Shown here: positions 48,145-59,152 of the stretch, piece after piece
Layout of the letters: each line of letters opens with the position of its first letter
How positions within the stretch are numbered: position 1 is the first letter of the stretch
NCBI RefSeq assembly: GCF_033118175.1
Contig: NC_083714.1
Span: 7,130,001-7,194,000 of the forward strand
Length of the DNA: 64,000 bases
DNA from: Dama dama
Taxonomy: Eukaryota > Chordata > Mammalia > Artiodactyla > Cervidae
Direction: 5' to 3'
The notes under the pieces: generated by a model
Told to the model about the DNA's origin: nothing
Databases searched by the model: none
What the model saw: the letters and a program-made list of their open reading frames with translations, nothing else
Translations under genes and position numbers: made by a program

Positions 48145-49453
48145 ATGGAGTCCGAGGCACATGGTGGAGGAGCCACCAGGGCAGCCGGTGAAGATCCAGG
48201 TGCCGTGGCCTTTGCAACGGGCACAGCACGTGACAGCCACAGCATGCCGGGTGGTGCTGGTGGCCAGGATGACCCTGGCGACCCAGCTTGCCCTGCTGAC
48301 GCCGTCAGTCATGGAGTTCATGGAGGCGCTGGTGACCTGGCTAATCCCAGAGGCCCCTGCACTGCAGGAGAGTCAGGTGGCGCAGCCGGTGCCATTCCGC
48401 ACATCCCGGGGCCACCTCATGCCCCAGGGCCTGGTGGAGATGCTGCACCCGGAGCCAGAGTTCTGAGTAACCGAGCCCTCCAGTTGTATCCTATTCCAGG
48501 AACCCCGGTGGGCCAGGCGGCCGTGGGAGTCCGGGTGTGGGCTAGGGTTTGGGGGGTTGCAGGTGGTGCTAAAGTTTAGGAGGAGGGTACTCTGGGGGGC
48601 TAGAGGATATGGGTCAGGGGTGGTCTGACTGCCAGGGGAAGAATAGTGAGGAAAAGCAACCTGAAGGGAACCAGAGAGTCAGGCGGCGATATCCAGGGTG
48701 TCTGGCAGTGGCCTTGTGGGAGAAGGTGTGGTTCCATGAGCAGGCAGCCTGTCGTACAGGCAAAGTGAGTAGCGTGGATGGTGGAGAGGAAAAGCAACCT
48801 GAAGGGATCCAGAGGGTCGGCGGTGATATCCAGGATGTCCTCAGGGTATAGGCTGAGATGTCTGGACTTTCTAGGCGGCCTCCTTGTGGGAGAAGGCGGG
48901 TCTCAGTGAGCAGGGAGCCTGACGTACAAGCAAAATGAGAAATGCGGATGGTGCCTTAACCATATCTCCACCAGCAGCCTCACTGTGCCTTTCTCATCAC
49001 ACGCGGAGGCAGACATCGCCCGCCACTTCCTGACTCCACGTACTCCACTGCAAGGGCCGATTCGGAAGGAGCTCAATGTTAATGGCCGCATGCTGGTTCT
49101 GTCAGTTCTAAAGGGGACCAGGGCCAGGGAGGGGATTGTAGGTGGTGGGTGGTGGCCAGAGCCAGTCTGGGCTCAGGAGGAGTCATAATGGAGGGTTAAG
49201 CCTAAAGGAAAAGTGTGGTGCTCTGGGCTTGTCGGTGTGCGGGAACAGAGGGAGGACATGCTGCTCGTCCTCCATCTTGGCGGGACCTTGAATTTCGTCT
49301 TCCCTTCCTTTTAGCCGATTGACTGCTGAAGACCCTGGCCTGCTCCAGAGGTCCATCGCCTTCTGTCTGGAGCAGCTTTCCCTGGTGCTGCGGTCCTTGC
49401 AGCACTTTGCGGCCCCCGTTTCTGCTAAGCCTCAGCACGGAAGAGGGGTTTAA
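48145..49453 (+). CDS. CTAG/LAGE3-family gene (Pcc1-like domain), right-arm copy, 3 exons
   Basis: Exons are 48,145-48,485, 48,975-49,100 and 49,315-49,453 (341, 126 and 139 bases; 201 codons plus stop). Splice sites were placed by homology. The exon 1 end (CAGTT, then GTATCC) restores RALQF against human CTAG1 RLLEF. The exon 2 start follows CCACCAG, as in the decayed paralogue. Exon 2 ends GGTTCT before GTCAGT, and exon 3 follows CCTTTTAG. The C-terminal tail APVSAKPQHGRGV is closer to CTAG, while the N-terminal Pro/Gly block is closer to LAGE3, so I leave the symbol blank. The sequence is the same as the left-arm gene over all exons. One arm difference (49,126) falls in intron 2. A long second frame overlaps exon 1 (47,996-48,466). 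If the weak donors are not used, the gene could be untranslated. Confidence 0.8.
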
Positions 49454-49629
49454 ACCTAGCCTATGTGCCCTAGCCTCAAGTGTCCTTCCCCAGGGCATTG
49501 CTTTCTGCAGTAGTTTGATTGGGCTTCATCTTCTGCCTGTGCTGCTGCTTGGGGCTCAGTGTCTACATAGTCTGTTTGGTGATTGTTAACTACAGAAAAT
49601 ACTTTGTTTGATGATTGTTAACTGCAGGA

Positions 49630-49635
49630 AATAAA
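49630..49635 (+). terminator. Poly(A) signal AATAAA, right-arm gene
   Basis: Canonical signal 177 bases after the stop codon; mirror of 24,788-24,793. Confidence 0.65.
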
Positions 49636-49866
49636 ACTGAGCTACTGTGCTGTCTCTGGCTTTAGTTTTAGTTTCTGCACTTCCTCATACTGCACTTGTC
49701 ATTCAGTTGGAGGGGAGGTTCTGAGATCCACATATTCAAGGAGTACAACGTAATTGAAGACAATGTAAGAAGTGGGAGAATAAGAAAGTTGTATACTGTC
49801 ATTCGGTATTAATTTTGGAATATATTCTCATTTTACAGTTATATTAAATATTAAGATAAATTACCA

Positions 49867-50073
49867 GAGGCCTTCCCTGGTGGCTCAGATGGTAAAGAAT
49901 CTGCCTGCAGTGTGGTAGACTGGGTTCAATCTCTGGGTTGGGAATATCCTCTGAAGAAGGTAATGGCAATCCACTCCAGTATTTTTGCCTGGAGAAATCC
50001 TGAACAGTGGAGCTTGCAGGCTACAATTCATGGGGTTGTAAGGAGTTGGACTCCACAGAGCAAGTGCACTTTT
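49867..50073 (+). mobile_element. Bov-A2 SINE
   Basis: Mirror of 24,350-24,556; head GGCCTTCCCTGGTGGCTCAG. Confidence 0.88.
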
Positions 50074-50102
50074 CACTTTTCATGTAACACCTGAATGATG
50101 TT

Positions 50103-50437
50103 TTTCAGTCTATAATTCATGTCCAGCTATTTGTGCCCCCATGGACTGTAGCATACCAGACTCGTCTGTCCTCCACTGTCTCCGGCAATTTGCTCAAATT
50201 CATGTCCATTGAGTGGGTTATGCTATCTCACCATCTCATCCTCTGTTTCCCCCTTCTCCTGTTGCCTTCAGTCTTTCCCAGCATCAGGATCTCTTCCAGT
50301 TAGTTGGCCCTTCACATCAGGTAGCCAAAGTATAGGAGCTTCAGGTTCAGCATCAGTCCGTCCAGTGAATATTCAGGGTTGATTTCCTTTAGGATTGACT
50401 TGTCTGTTCTCCTTGCAGTCCACGTCCTCTCAAGAGT
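50103..50437 (-). mobile_element. BovB 3' end, minus strand
   Basis: Mirror of 23,986-24,320. Confidence 0.88.
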
Positions 50438-50583
50438 ATCCTTATATCCTGAAACCTTGCTAAACTGAATAATTAATTGTAATAGCTCTTTTATACATCC
50501 CATTGGACTTTGTACACAGACTATCATTTTGTCTGTAAATAAATACACATTTCTTTCTTTCTTTCCAATTGATGCATTTTAAC
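50438..50583 (-). mobile_element. L1 RT fragment
   Basis: Mirror of 23,840-23,985. Confidence 0.7.
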
Positions 50584-50597
50584 TGATTTCTGTTCAA

Positions 50598-50840
50598 AGG
50601 AAAGCTCCAACACTTTGGCCACCTGATTTGAAGAGCTGACTCATTGGCAGAGACCCTGATGCTGGGAAAGTTTGAAGACAGGAAGAGAAGGGGACGACAG
50701 AGGATGAGATGGTTGGATGGCATCACTGACATGATGGACATGAATTTGAGCAAGTTCCAGGAGATGGTGAAGGACAGGGAAGCCTGGAGTGCTGCAGTCC
50801 TTGGGCTTGTAAAGGGTCCAACATGACTGAATGAACAGCA
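50598..50840 (+). mobile_element. BovB 3' end, plus strand
   Basis: Mirror of 23,583-23,825. Confidence 0.85.
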
Positions 50841-52418
50841 ACAGGCATGGGGAAGATGCTGGTGGGTTGTTTGTTTCGGCCCCTCACCATCTGCTACCTT
50901 TGTCTAGTGTGACCCTTCTGTGGCACACGTTGGAGAGGTCAAAGCTGCATTGTGGAATGCACGTTTTAGATGGGTCCAGGTTGGGCCAGCTAGTTACCCT
51001 TGTGCGTGGTTTGGGAGGCAAATGAGTTGGGATTCTGTTTGCCCCTCCTGGGAGGCACAGAGACTCAGAGCAGAATGTCTGTGGGTGGTGAGAGTTAGGT
51101 TGCAGCCCTGGGGGTTGCTGCTTATGGCAGCCGACTGGGAGCATTGTTTTTGCAGCCAGGCACTCGGTGGTGGTGGCTTTTTGTTGGCGGGGCCTATAGT
51201 CGACTGTCCTGGGAGTGTGCAGCACACAGATCAGCAAAGGCAGGGCCCCTCCTGCCTGTGGAGATCCCACTGGAAGCCCGAGGGTGGGAGCCTCTTGAGT
51301 GACACCTGCACCTCTGTGCAGCCTCTGTGCGAGGGCAGGGCCGGGGACACATGGGAAGCAGCCCCTCAGGTGGAGGAGTGGCCTGGAAATAGGTGAGAGG
51401 AGCCTAGAGCACCTCTGTCATCTCCTGGCCTTGAGATGTGAGGGGCGGTGTTGGTCCAGGAGAAGGAGGGTCCGCATAACTAGCCAGGACAGCAGGGGAA
51501 GCCTGGGCCCGCCCACCCACCAGGGAGCACAAGGAGGGAAGGGCACCCCTGAGTGGAATTGGGGAGACAGTAGAGTGACCGTAGGTCACCACAGCTGGTA
51601 TCACCTCCACAGCTCCTCTGATTCCAGGAACTTCCTTAGGGCGCATGGCTTTGTCTTGCTTTAACACTGTTATGTCAGGAAGTCTTACTTTCCTGTTTCC
51701 ACCTGTCCCTCAGCTCAGGTCTGTGAGGCCTTGAGTGTCACACCTGTCCGTATAGCTAAGGTGGATTATCAGGCAGAAGAGACTTGGTTTCTATGCTTGG
51801 TTGGGTCAGTCACTGTCTCCCTACCGAAAAGGCTCATGTGAGCATAGATGGGTAAGCCAGTAACACTGGCCTGTGGACTGAGTGTCCGGGTCCTGCTTCC
51901 ACCCTCGGTTCCCACATTGAAGCCCTAAGCCCCAGGGGCTGGAGTTTGGAGACGGGTCTCTGGGATGTACTAGGGTCTAGATGAGGTCCTGAGACTGGTG
52001 CCTCCATGGTGGGTTCAGTGAGGATGCCGATCAGTCCTGACCCCCCAACTTGGGGAAGACCCCTTTTCTTGGAGGTCCTACTCTTGCCCTGCTGTGTGTG
52101 TTTTACTTTGAGTTTTATTTTGGGGAGGTGTTGGAGGGTGTGGGGGAGGGACATTAACCCTTATGGCCTTGAGGAGATGTTTAGGAGACTTGGTCAAGGC
52201 CTTGGGAGTAGAAAGCCACTATCCTTCTCTCGGTGGCATGTCTGTGGACACTTGGCTGCGTCCATTCCCCGCCATCTGAGCCAGCACAGGAGGGGCCGAT
52301 ATGCACAGGCGCATCAGGGCGACCTGAAGGGAGCTTGGTTTCATGAGGGAGCTGAGTCCCTCTGGCCTCACAGGGTCTCCCTAGTGGCACACGGGTAGCT
52401 GCGCTCTCTAGGCGGTAA
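50841..52418. other. GC-rich sequence upstream of the decayed copy, right arm
   Basis: Mirror of 22,005-23,582; no gene recognised. One arm difference at 52,372. Confidence 0.4.
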
Positions 52419-52423
52419 CCAAT
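52419..52423 (+). promoter_or_regulatory. CCAAT box of the decayed copy
   Basis: Mirror of 22,000-22,004. Confidence 0.45.
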
Positions 52424-52497
52424 CTGGAGCGAAGAGGCGCCCTCAGGGGAGTCTGTGCAGGCGAACTGGGCATCCTTTCACAGAAGGGGAGGGACTT

Positions 52498-53438
52498 CGT
52501 GAGGGGCTCAGTCTCTCTTCAGCTCCTGTTGACCTCTGGGAGGGATGCATGGCAGCCATGCAGTCCTTTGACTGTGGCGCGGGTTTTGTGGGCAGTGGAG
52601 AGGGTACTGAAACAATGCCACATTGTCCTGGAGCACACAGAGCCATTGGAGGCTGAAAGCAGGCTGCAGAGAAGGGCGCTGTGGCTGGGGCGGCCCCCCA
52701 GGCCCTGGGGGCATCAACTGTCCAAGTGCAAAGTGCAGAGGCTTTGGCCTTGGGTTGAGCCCCATGAGGCCCGGTGCTGGAGTTGTATCCTTTCTAAGGA
52801 GCCTGCAGGTTCACCGGGGTTGTAGGGCAGTGGTTGGTGGCGGAGGGCCGGAAGATGAGCCCTAGAGGCTTCAGAGGCTGCGGGTTAGCGGGTGCCACTG
52901 GGGTACAGAAGGGACGTCGGGGACCAAGGGTGTTCAAAACTAGCAGCCCGTGAGCTGCCACGAGATGGCCAGGAGGACTTGGGCTGGCCTGATGTCTGTG
53001 GTGCCCAGTTCTCCCAAGGTGTTCTGGGGTTAAGCAGGCCTCAGCAAGACCTGGGGGCCAAAACCGAGATGTCCCCATGAACTGGCCCTTAACCAAATGT
53101 GCCAGCACCCTCTCGATGTCCTCCCTGTCCTGCCTGGATGTGGTGGACGTGGTCAGCAGGTACCTGACTCAGGATGCTGACCTCGACCCCGAAGCTATTG
53201 AGAGGGAGCTGGTGGTGACTGGCAGTGACCTGATGATGTGAGTGGACAAAAGGACTGGGGAAGGGGTGGCGTGCTCATCTCTGCCTCTGCCAAGTCCCGC
53301 CTTTACACATGCGGAGGCCGCAGGCTTGGGTGAAGCAGGGCTGGGCCACTGCAGTTGTCACGCTGTATGTCCACTTTGATGGACACACAGGGGAGTGCGG
53401 AGTGGGGAGTGCAGCACTTTGTGCCCCCTTCTTCTTGA
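52498..53438 (+). pseudogene. Decayed CTAG/LAGE3-family copy, right arm
   Basis: Mirror of 20,985-21,925. The exon 1 donor region ends at 52,784, exon 2 is 53,106-53,237 with intact splice sites, and the degenerate exon 3 starts at 53,355. The direction is the same as the intact gene 3.7 kb upstream. The homologous exon 1 frame is closed by a TGA just before the donor, and exon 3 needs a frameshift to reach the family C-terminus. Confidence 0.7.
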
Positions 53439-54637
53439 ATTCTCAGCTGGGATAGGGAGGTTGAGGCCACAAAAATGTCCTGTCCTATGTGATGTGCCCT
53501 TCTCTAGGCCAGGATCTTTGAACTATTTGCCACTTGATTGGGCGCCTGATTGTTGGCCCCTACTGGCCATTGAACTCCCTCTGACCTCTTGTGTTGATTG
53601 GTGCCTAAATACTGGTTACCACAGATAGGAAAACTGAGCTATGTTCTGTGTTTGAGTTTCTCTTCAGCAGCCAGATTTTCTTGCCTTTGTCCTTGAGTGG
53701 GAGGGGAGGTTCTGGGTCCAGATAGTCAAGCATCACAAAGCAACTGAAGGCAATTTGGGAAATGGAAGAAAATAAAAAGTATTTGGGTCCTGTTGTTCAG
53801 CATTGGCCACGGTCTACCTTTTGGAATCCTTTGGTATTCTGAGTTGTAGGTGTACATTAAATGTATACAACAGTCCTATGAATGAGTAAGGTTTTTAAGG
53901 TTTGGGATTAACTGTTTTCTAGGGTTTTCTCATCTAACATCTGAGCTTTACCCCTGTCTAAAACTTCTTCAAACATCGCATTGAACTGATGCATGAAAGG
54001 TGCATTATAATGTAATTTAATGCTCAAGACTTTAATTCTTTAATTTAATATAATGCTCAAGACTTTAATTCTCCTCAGTTTTACCCCATTATACATAATG
54101 TCTCAGTGGGATTCTTGTAGTCTCTGTGTGAATGGTTCTGTTTTTAATATAGATTCCGGGAGGTATATTTACAATACAGAATTGCTCTTCAGAAAATGTG
54201 CCGCCCCCACCAGAATGCTTATTTCCTCACACCCCTTTTTACTACTAGATCTGTTTCCTGCCCTAATCAAACAAACAAAACACCTCAGTTTTCATGAGCA
54301 AAGAATCCAGTAACAGTAGAATAAAAACTTTGTGCTTTACTGGCCTTGTTTCACGTCAAGAAAAGAAAAGTGCTGGAACGATGGGTTAAGTGTTCTCAGA
54401 ATGAGGGGGGAGGCAGTTAGTGCAAGCTTGAGAAAATATAATTAAATAAAAAATCTTTTGCAGGCACTATGCTAATGCATTTTGCCTGCATTATCATGTC
54501 TAATGGTCATGATACCTTTTGGAGTTGAGGAACTGAAGCTGAGAGGCTCGGTAACTTTCTTCAGTTCTCTCAGCTAGGATCTCAAATCCAGAGAGAGGCT
54601 GGATTTTAATCTATGTCCTTTTGATTCAAGCATCTAC
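53439..54637. other. Arm sequence downstream of the decayed copy
   Basis: Mirror of 19,786-20,984; no gene recognised. Confidence 0.45.
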
Positions 54638-56319
54638 TTTTTAAAAAATGTAATTAATTTATTTTAATTGGAGGCTAATTATTTACAATATTGCAGTGGT
54701 TTTTGCCATACATTGACATGAATTAGCCATGGGTGTACATGTGTTCCCCATCCTGAATTCCCCTCCCACCTCCCTCCCCATCCCATTCCTCAGGGTCATC
54801 CCAGTTGCACTGGCCCTGAGCACCCTGTCTCATGCACCAAAACTGGACTGGTGATCTGTTTCACATATGGTAATATACATGTTTCAATGCTATTCTTTCA
54901 AATCATCCCACCCTCGCCTTCTCCCACAGAGTCCAAAAGTCTGTTCTTTACATCTGTGTCTCTTTTGCTGTCTCGCATGTAGGGTAATCACTACCACCTT
55001 TCTCAGTTCCACATATATGTATTAATATACTGTATTGGTGTTTTTCTTTCTGACTTACTGTAAGATAGGCTCCAGTTTCATCCACCTCATTAGAACTGAT
55101 TCAAATGAATTCTTTTTAACAGCTGAGTAATCTTCCGCTATGTATATGTAACACAGCTTTCTTATCCATTCGTCTTCTGATGGACATCTATGCTGCTTCC
55201 ATGTCCTAGCTATTGTAAACAGTGCTGGGATGAACATTGGGTTACACATGTCTCTTTCAATTCTTGTTTCCTCAGTGTGTATGCCCAGGAGCGGGATTGC
55301 TGGGTCATATGGCAGTTCTATTTTCAGGTTTTTAAGGAATCTCCACATGGTTCTCCATAGTGGCTGTAGTAGTTTGCATTCCCGCAAATAGTGTAGGAGG
55401 GTTCCTTTTTCTCCACACCCTCTCCAGCATTTATTGTTTGTAGACTTTTTAATAGCAGCCATTCTCATGGCGTGAGATAGTTCCTCTTTGTGTGTTTCAT
55501 TTACATTTCTCTAATAATGAGTGATGTTGAGTATCTTTTCATGTGTTTGTTAGCCATCCATATGTCTTCTTTGGAGAAATTTCTATTTAGTTCTTTGACC
55601 CATTTTTTGATTGGGTCGTTTATTTTTCAGGCACTGAGCTGCATGTGCTGCTTGTGTATTTTTGAGATTAATTCTTTGTCAGTTGCTTCAGTTTCATTTT
55701 TCCCATTCTGAAGGCTGTCTTTTCACCTTGCTCATATTTCCTTCTCTGTGCAAAAGCTTTTAAGTTTAATTAGGTCCCATTTATTTATTTTTGCTTTCAT
55801 TTCCATTGCTCTGGGAGGTGGGTCATAGAGGATCCTGCTGTGATTTATGTCAGAGAGTGTTTTGCCTGTGTTTTCCTTTATGAGATTTATAGTTTCTGGT
55901 CTTACATTTAGATCTTTAATCCATTTTGTGTTTATTTTTGTAATATGGTGTTAGAAAGTCTTATAGTTTCATTCTTTTAGAAGTGGTTATCAAAGTTTCC
56001 CAGCACCATTTGGTAAAGTGATCGTCTTTTCTCCATTGTACATTTTTGCCTCCTTTGTCAAAGATAAGGTGTCCATAGGTGTGTGGATTTATCTCTGGGC
56101 TTTCTCTTTTCTTCCATTGATCTACATTTCTGTCTTTGTGCCAGGTCCATACTGTCTTGCTGAATGTAGCTTTGTAGTATAGTCTGAAGTCAGGCAGGTT
56201 GATTCCTCCATTTCCATTCTTCTTTCTCAAGATTGCTTTGGCTATTTGAGGTTTTTTCTATTTCCATACAAATTTTGAAATTATTTGTTCTAATTCTCTG
56301 AAAAATACCATTGATGATT
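54638..56319 (-). mobile_element. L1-BT 3' part, minus strand
   Basis: Mirror of 18,104-19,785. Confidence 0.92.
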
Positions 56320-57030
56320 CCACTTTTCTTGGCCATGGGACCGTACCAGCCTCACCGCTGTGGCAGGTGACTGTGATAGCATTTTACCAGATGGAGGCTC
56401 CAAGGAACATCTGTGTGAATAATGCAAACATGGCACTGGGCAAGTGCGGGAACAATGGATGCTGGCAGTTGAGAAGAGAGCTTGATGAGAAGCCCAGTCC
56501 TGGCTTTCCAGTGGCTTCCCTGTCCTTCCAAGTCCTTTTGTATCTTGAAACCTTTGTTTGACCCTCTTTGAGGTGGCCATACCATAGTGATACCTGGTTC
56601 CCAGCCACCCTGCCCTCTCTCCTCTCTCTGTTCCAGGGACTTTAGTAGCTAAGAAATAAAAAGTAGAACACAGTCTTGTGCCACCCCAGAGGACATCTCC
56701 ACAAAGTCAGAAGAAAATCAGGTGTCTTACTGAGCTGGCATTACACCAGAATGTGATGCACATCACAGGAAATCTAATGAGAGATTCCAGAGACAGAAAG
56801 AACTCTCAGCCTTCTGTATAGCCAGCAGATCTGACTCCTTACCTCCATGTCCTCCAGTAAGAGGACTTCACACCACCAGGTCTCACTTTTGCTTCATCCG
56901 AAGTATGCCCAGCAAGTGCGGTGACTCTTATGTATTAGTTAATTGATGTTTGGGACTTAGATTTGTGCCCCACCCCATCCGCTGCCCCTTCCAAATCCAT
57001 ATTTGAAGACTTTAACCCAAGTATGGCTCT
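56320..57030. other. Arm sequence without recognisable feature
   Basis: Mirror of 17,393-18,103. Confidence 0.4.
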
Positions 57031-57238
57031 ATTTGGGCCTCCCACATGGAGCAGTGGTAAAGCAGCCGCCTGCTGATGCACAGGATGCAAGAGACGTGGG
57101 TACAATCCCTGGGTCGGGAAGACCCTCTGGAGAAGGGCATGGCAACCCATTCCAGTATTCTTGCCTGGAGAATCCCCTGGAGAGAGGAGACTGGTGGGCT
57201 ACCGTCTATGAGGTTGCATAGAGTCAGACATGACTGAC
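57031..57238 (+). mobile_element. Bov-A2 SINE
   Basis: Mirror of 17,185-17,392. The arm differences at 57,024 and 57,047 lie at its edge. Confidence 0.85.
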
Positions 57239-57357
57239 TGTGCACACACGCACATGCATGCACACACACCACTCTGTTTGCATAGAGGGCTCTCAAGAAC
57301 ATGATTGATTTTACAGGAGGTCCTAATAACGGAGCCCTGCCCTAGAGATGATCATAT

Positions 57358-57735
57358 GAAGGAAAGTGAGAAAGAAAGATGAGTATCATATGATATTACT
57401 AATGTGTGGAATCTGAAATGTGATACAAAAGAATTTATTCACAAAGCAGAAACAATAGCGTGCAGGCATAGAAAACAAACTCATGATTACCAAAGGGGAA
57501 AGGCTGGGTAGTCATACATTAGGAGTTTTGGATTAGCAGATACAGACTGCTGTATATGAAATAGAAAAACAACAAGGTTCTACTGTATAGTGCATAAAGC
57601 TATATTCAGTATTTTATAATTAAGTATAATGGAAAATAATATGAAAAAATATATACAACTGAATTACTATGCTGTACACCAGAAAATAGCACAACATTGT
57701 AAATCAATGTAGTTCAAATTTATATCAAAAGAATG
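57358..57735 (+). mobile_element. L1 3' UTR-like fragment
   Basis: Mirror of 16,688-17,065. Confidence 0.55.
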
Positions 57736-58337
57736 TGGCCCTGGTCTCACAGCCATTCATGTGACTGTGCACCCTTGCGCACGCACATATATACACACAC
57801 TTCCATGTCCTTAGAAGAGGACACGTGAGAACACATGCACTCTCTCTCTCCCTCTTACCCCGCCCCCATCTTTATTATTTCTCTGTCTCCACATGTGCAC
57901 TGAGGAAAGGCCACAAGACAATACAGATTGTGGCCGTCTGCAGCCCAGAAAAAAAGTTCTTACTGGAAGCCAAATTTACTGGTTCCTTGGTTATGGACAT
58001 GTAGCCTCCAAAACTGTGAGGAAACAAGTTTCTCTTCTTTAGTCCTCCCAGTGTCGATCAGCAGAGTGAATCAGTACTTGGTTACAGCATCTGAAGCATA
58101 CTAATCCAATTGGTTAACACTAGTGAAAAATAAAGTCTCTCATCTTTATGACGGGAGCCAGTTTCACAATTGGGAGCCAGGTGCCCGCTGAAGTTAGGTG
58201 TCTCCCCTCCCATGGAAACTGGGAGAAAGAGAGTGCTCTCTTGATTAATGTTTACATTCGATAAGTCCTTGAAAAAGACATTTCTGGGTTGTAAATCTGA
58301 ACGGGAGGCTTTTATGGCCTTTAAAAGAATACTCTTA
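57736..58337. other. Arm sequence without recognisable feature
   Basis: Mirror of 16,086-16,687. Confidence 0.4.
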
Positions 58338-58451
58338 CTTTCAGGGAATTTCCTGGCAGTCCCATGGTTAGGCTTCTGTGCTTCAACTGCAGGGGGTAAT
58401 GGTTCGATTCCTGGTCAGGGAAGCAAGATCGTGCATGAAGATCATGGTGCA
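58338..58451 (+). mobile_element. CHR-type SINE
   Basis: Mirror of 15,972-16,085. Confidence 0.7.
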
Positions 58452-58454
58452 GTG

Positions 58455-58585
58455 CGTGCATGCGTGCTCAGTCACTCAGTTGTGTCTGACTCTCTGTGAC
58501 CCTGTGGACTGTAGCCCACCAGGCTCCTCTGTCCATGCGATTCTCCAGGCAAAACTACTGGAGTGGGTTGCCATTTCCTCCTTCA
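58455..58585 (-). mobile_element. Bov-A/Bov-tA SINE
   Basis: Mirror of 15,838-15,968. Confidence 0.85.
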
Positions 58586-58757
58586 TGGTGCAGACAAAAC
58601 ATTAAAAAATGAAAATAAAATTATATACATAATTTTGAAGAGAGAGAGAGAAAGAACTTACACGTTTTCTAAAGTAAATGATTTAAGGAAAGGAGGGGAC
58701 ATCTCTCCCCTTGTATTCAACAGGGAATACTGAGCCTTAGTTTTAATTTGTGTGCAT

Positions 58758-58918
58758 CCTTACAGTAGCTCTTTCTACAATGTGGCACATCCTGCAAACT
58801 TGCTAAACTCCATCATTAGACTACTTATTCTTTTGGAGACTCCATCCGATTTTTCTGTATGGGTGATCATGTCTACAAATAAAGGCAGTTTTTCTTCTTT
58901 CTTTCCAATCTGCATGCA
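58758..58918 (-). mobile_element. L1 RT fragment
   Basis: Mirror of 15,505-15,665. Confidence 0.6.
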
Positions 58919-59152
58919 TGTTATTGCTCCATTTCTCTCACTATGGGTTGGACTGTCCTACTTTTCTTCATGCCTGGTTAATTTAGATTTGCTATCGGGC
59001 ATTATGATTTTGCCCTGGGTTCTGGTTATTCTTTGTATTCTGAAACATATGCATAAGCTTTGTTCTGGGATGCTGTGAAGTGACTTGGAAACAGTTGGAA
59101 GTGTTTCATATTTGCTTTGAAGACTTGCTGTGTGAACAGAGCACCTTTCAGT

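Noticed and set aside
48467..48472. GTAACC at 48,467 as the exon 1 donor
   Set aside because: It leaves exon 1 in phase 1, while both possible exon 2 acceptors need phase 2, giving an early stop. The GTATCC site restores alignment with CTAG1 residues across the junction.
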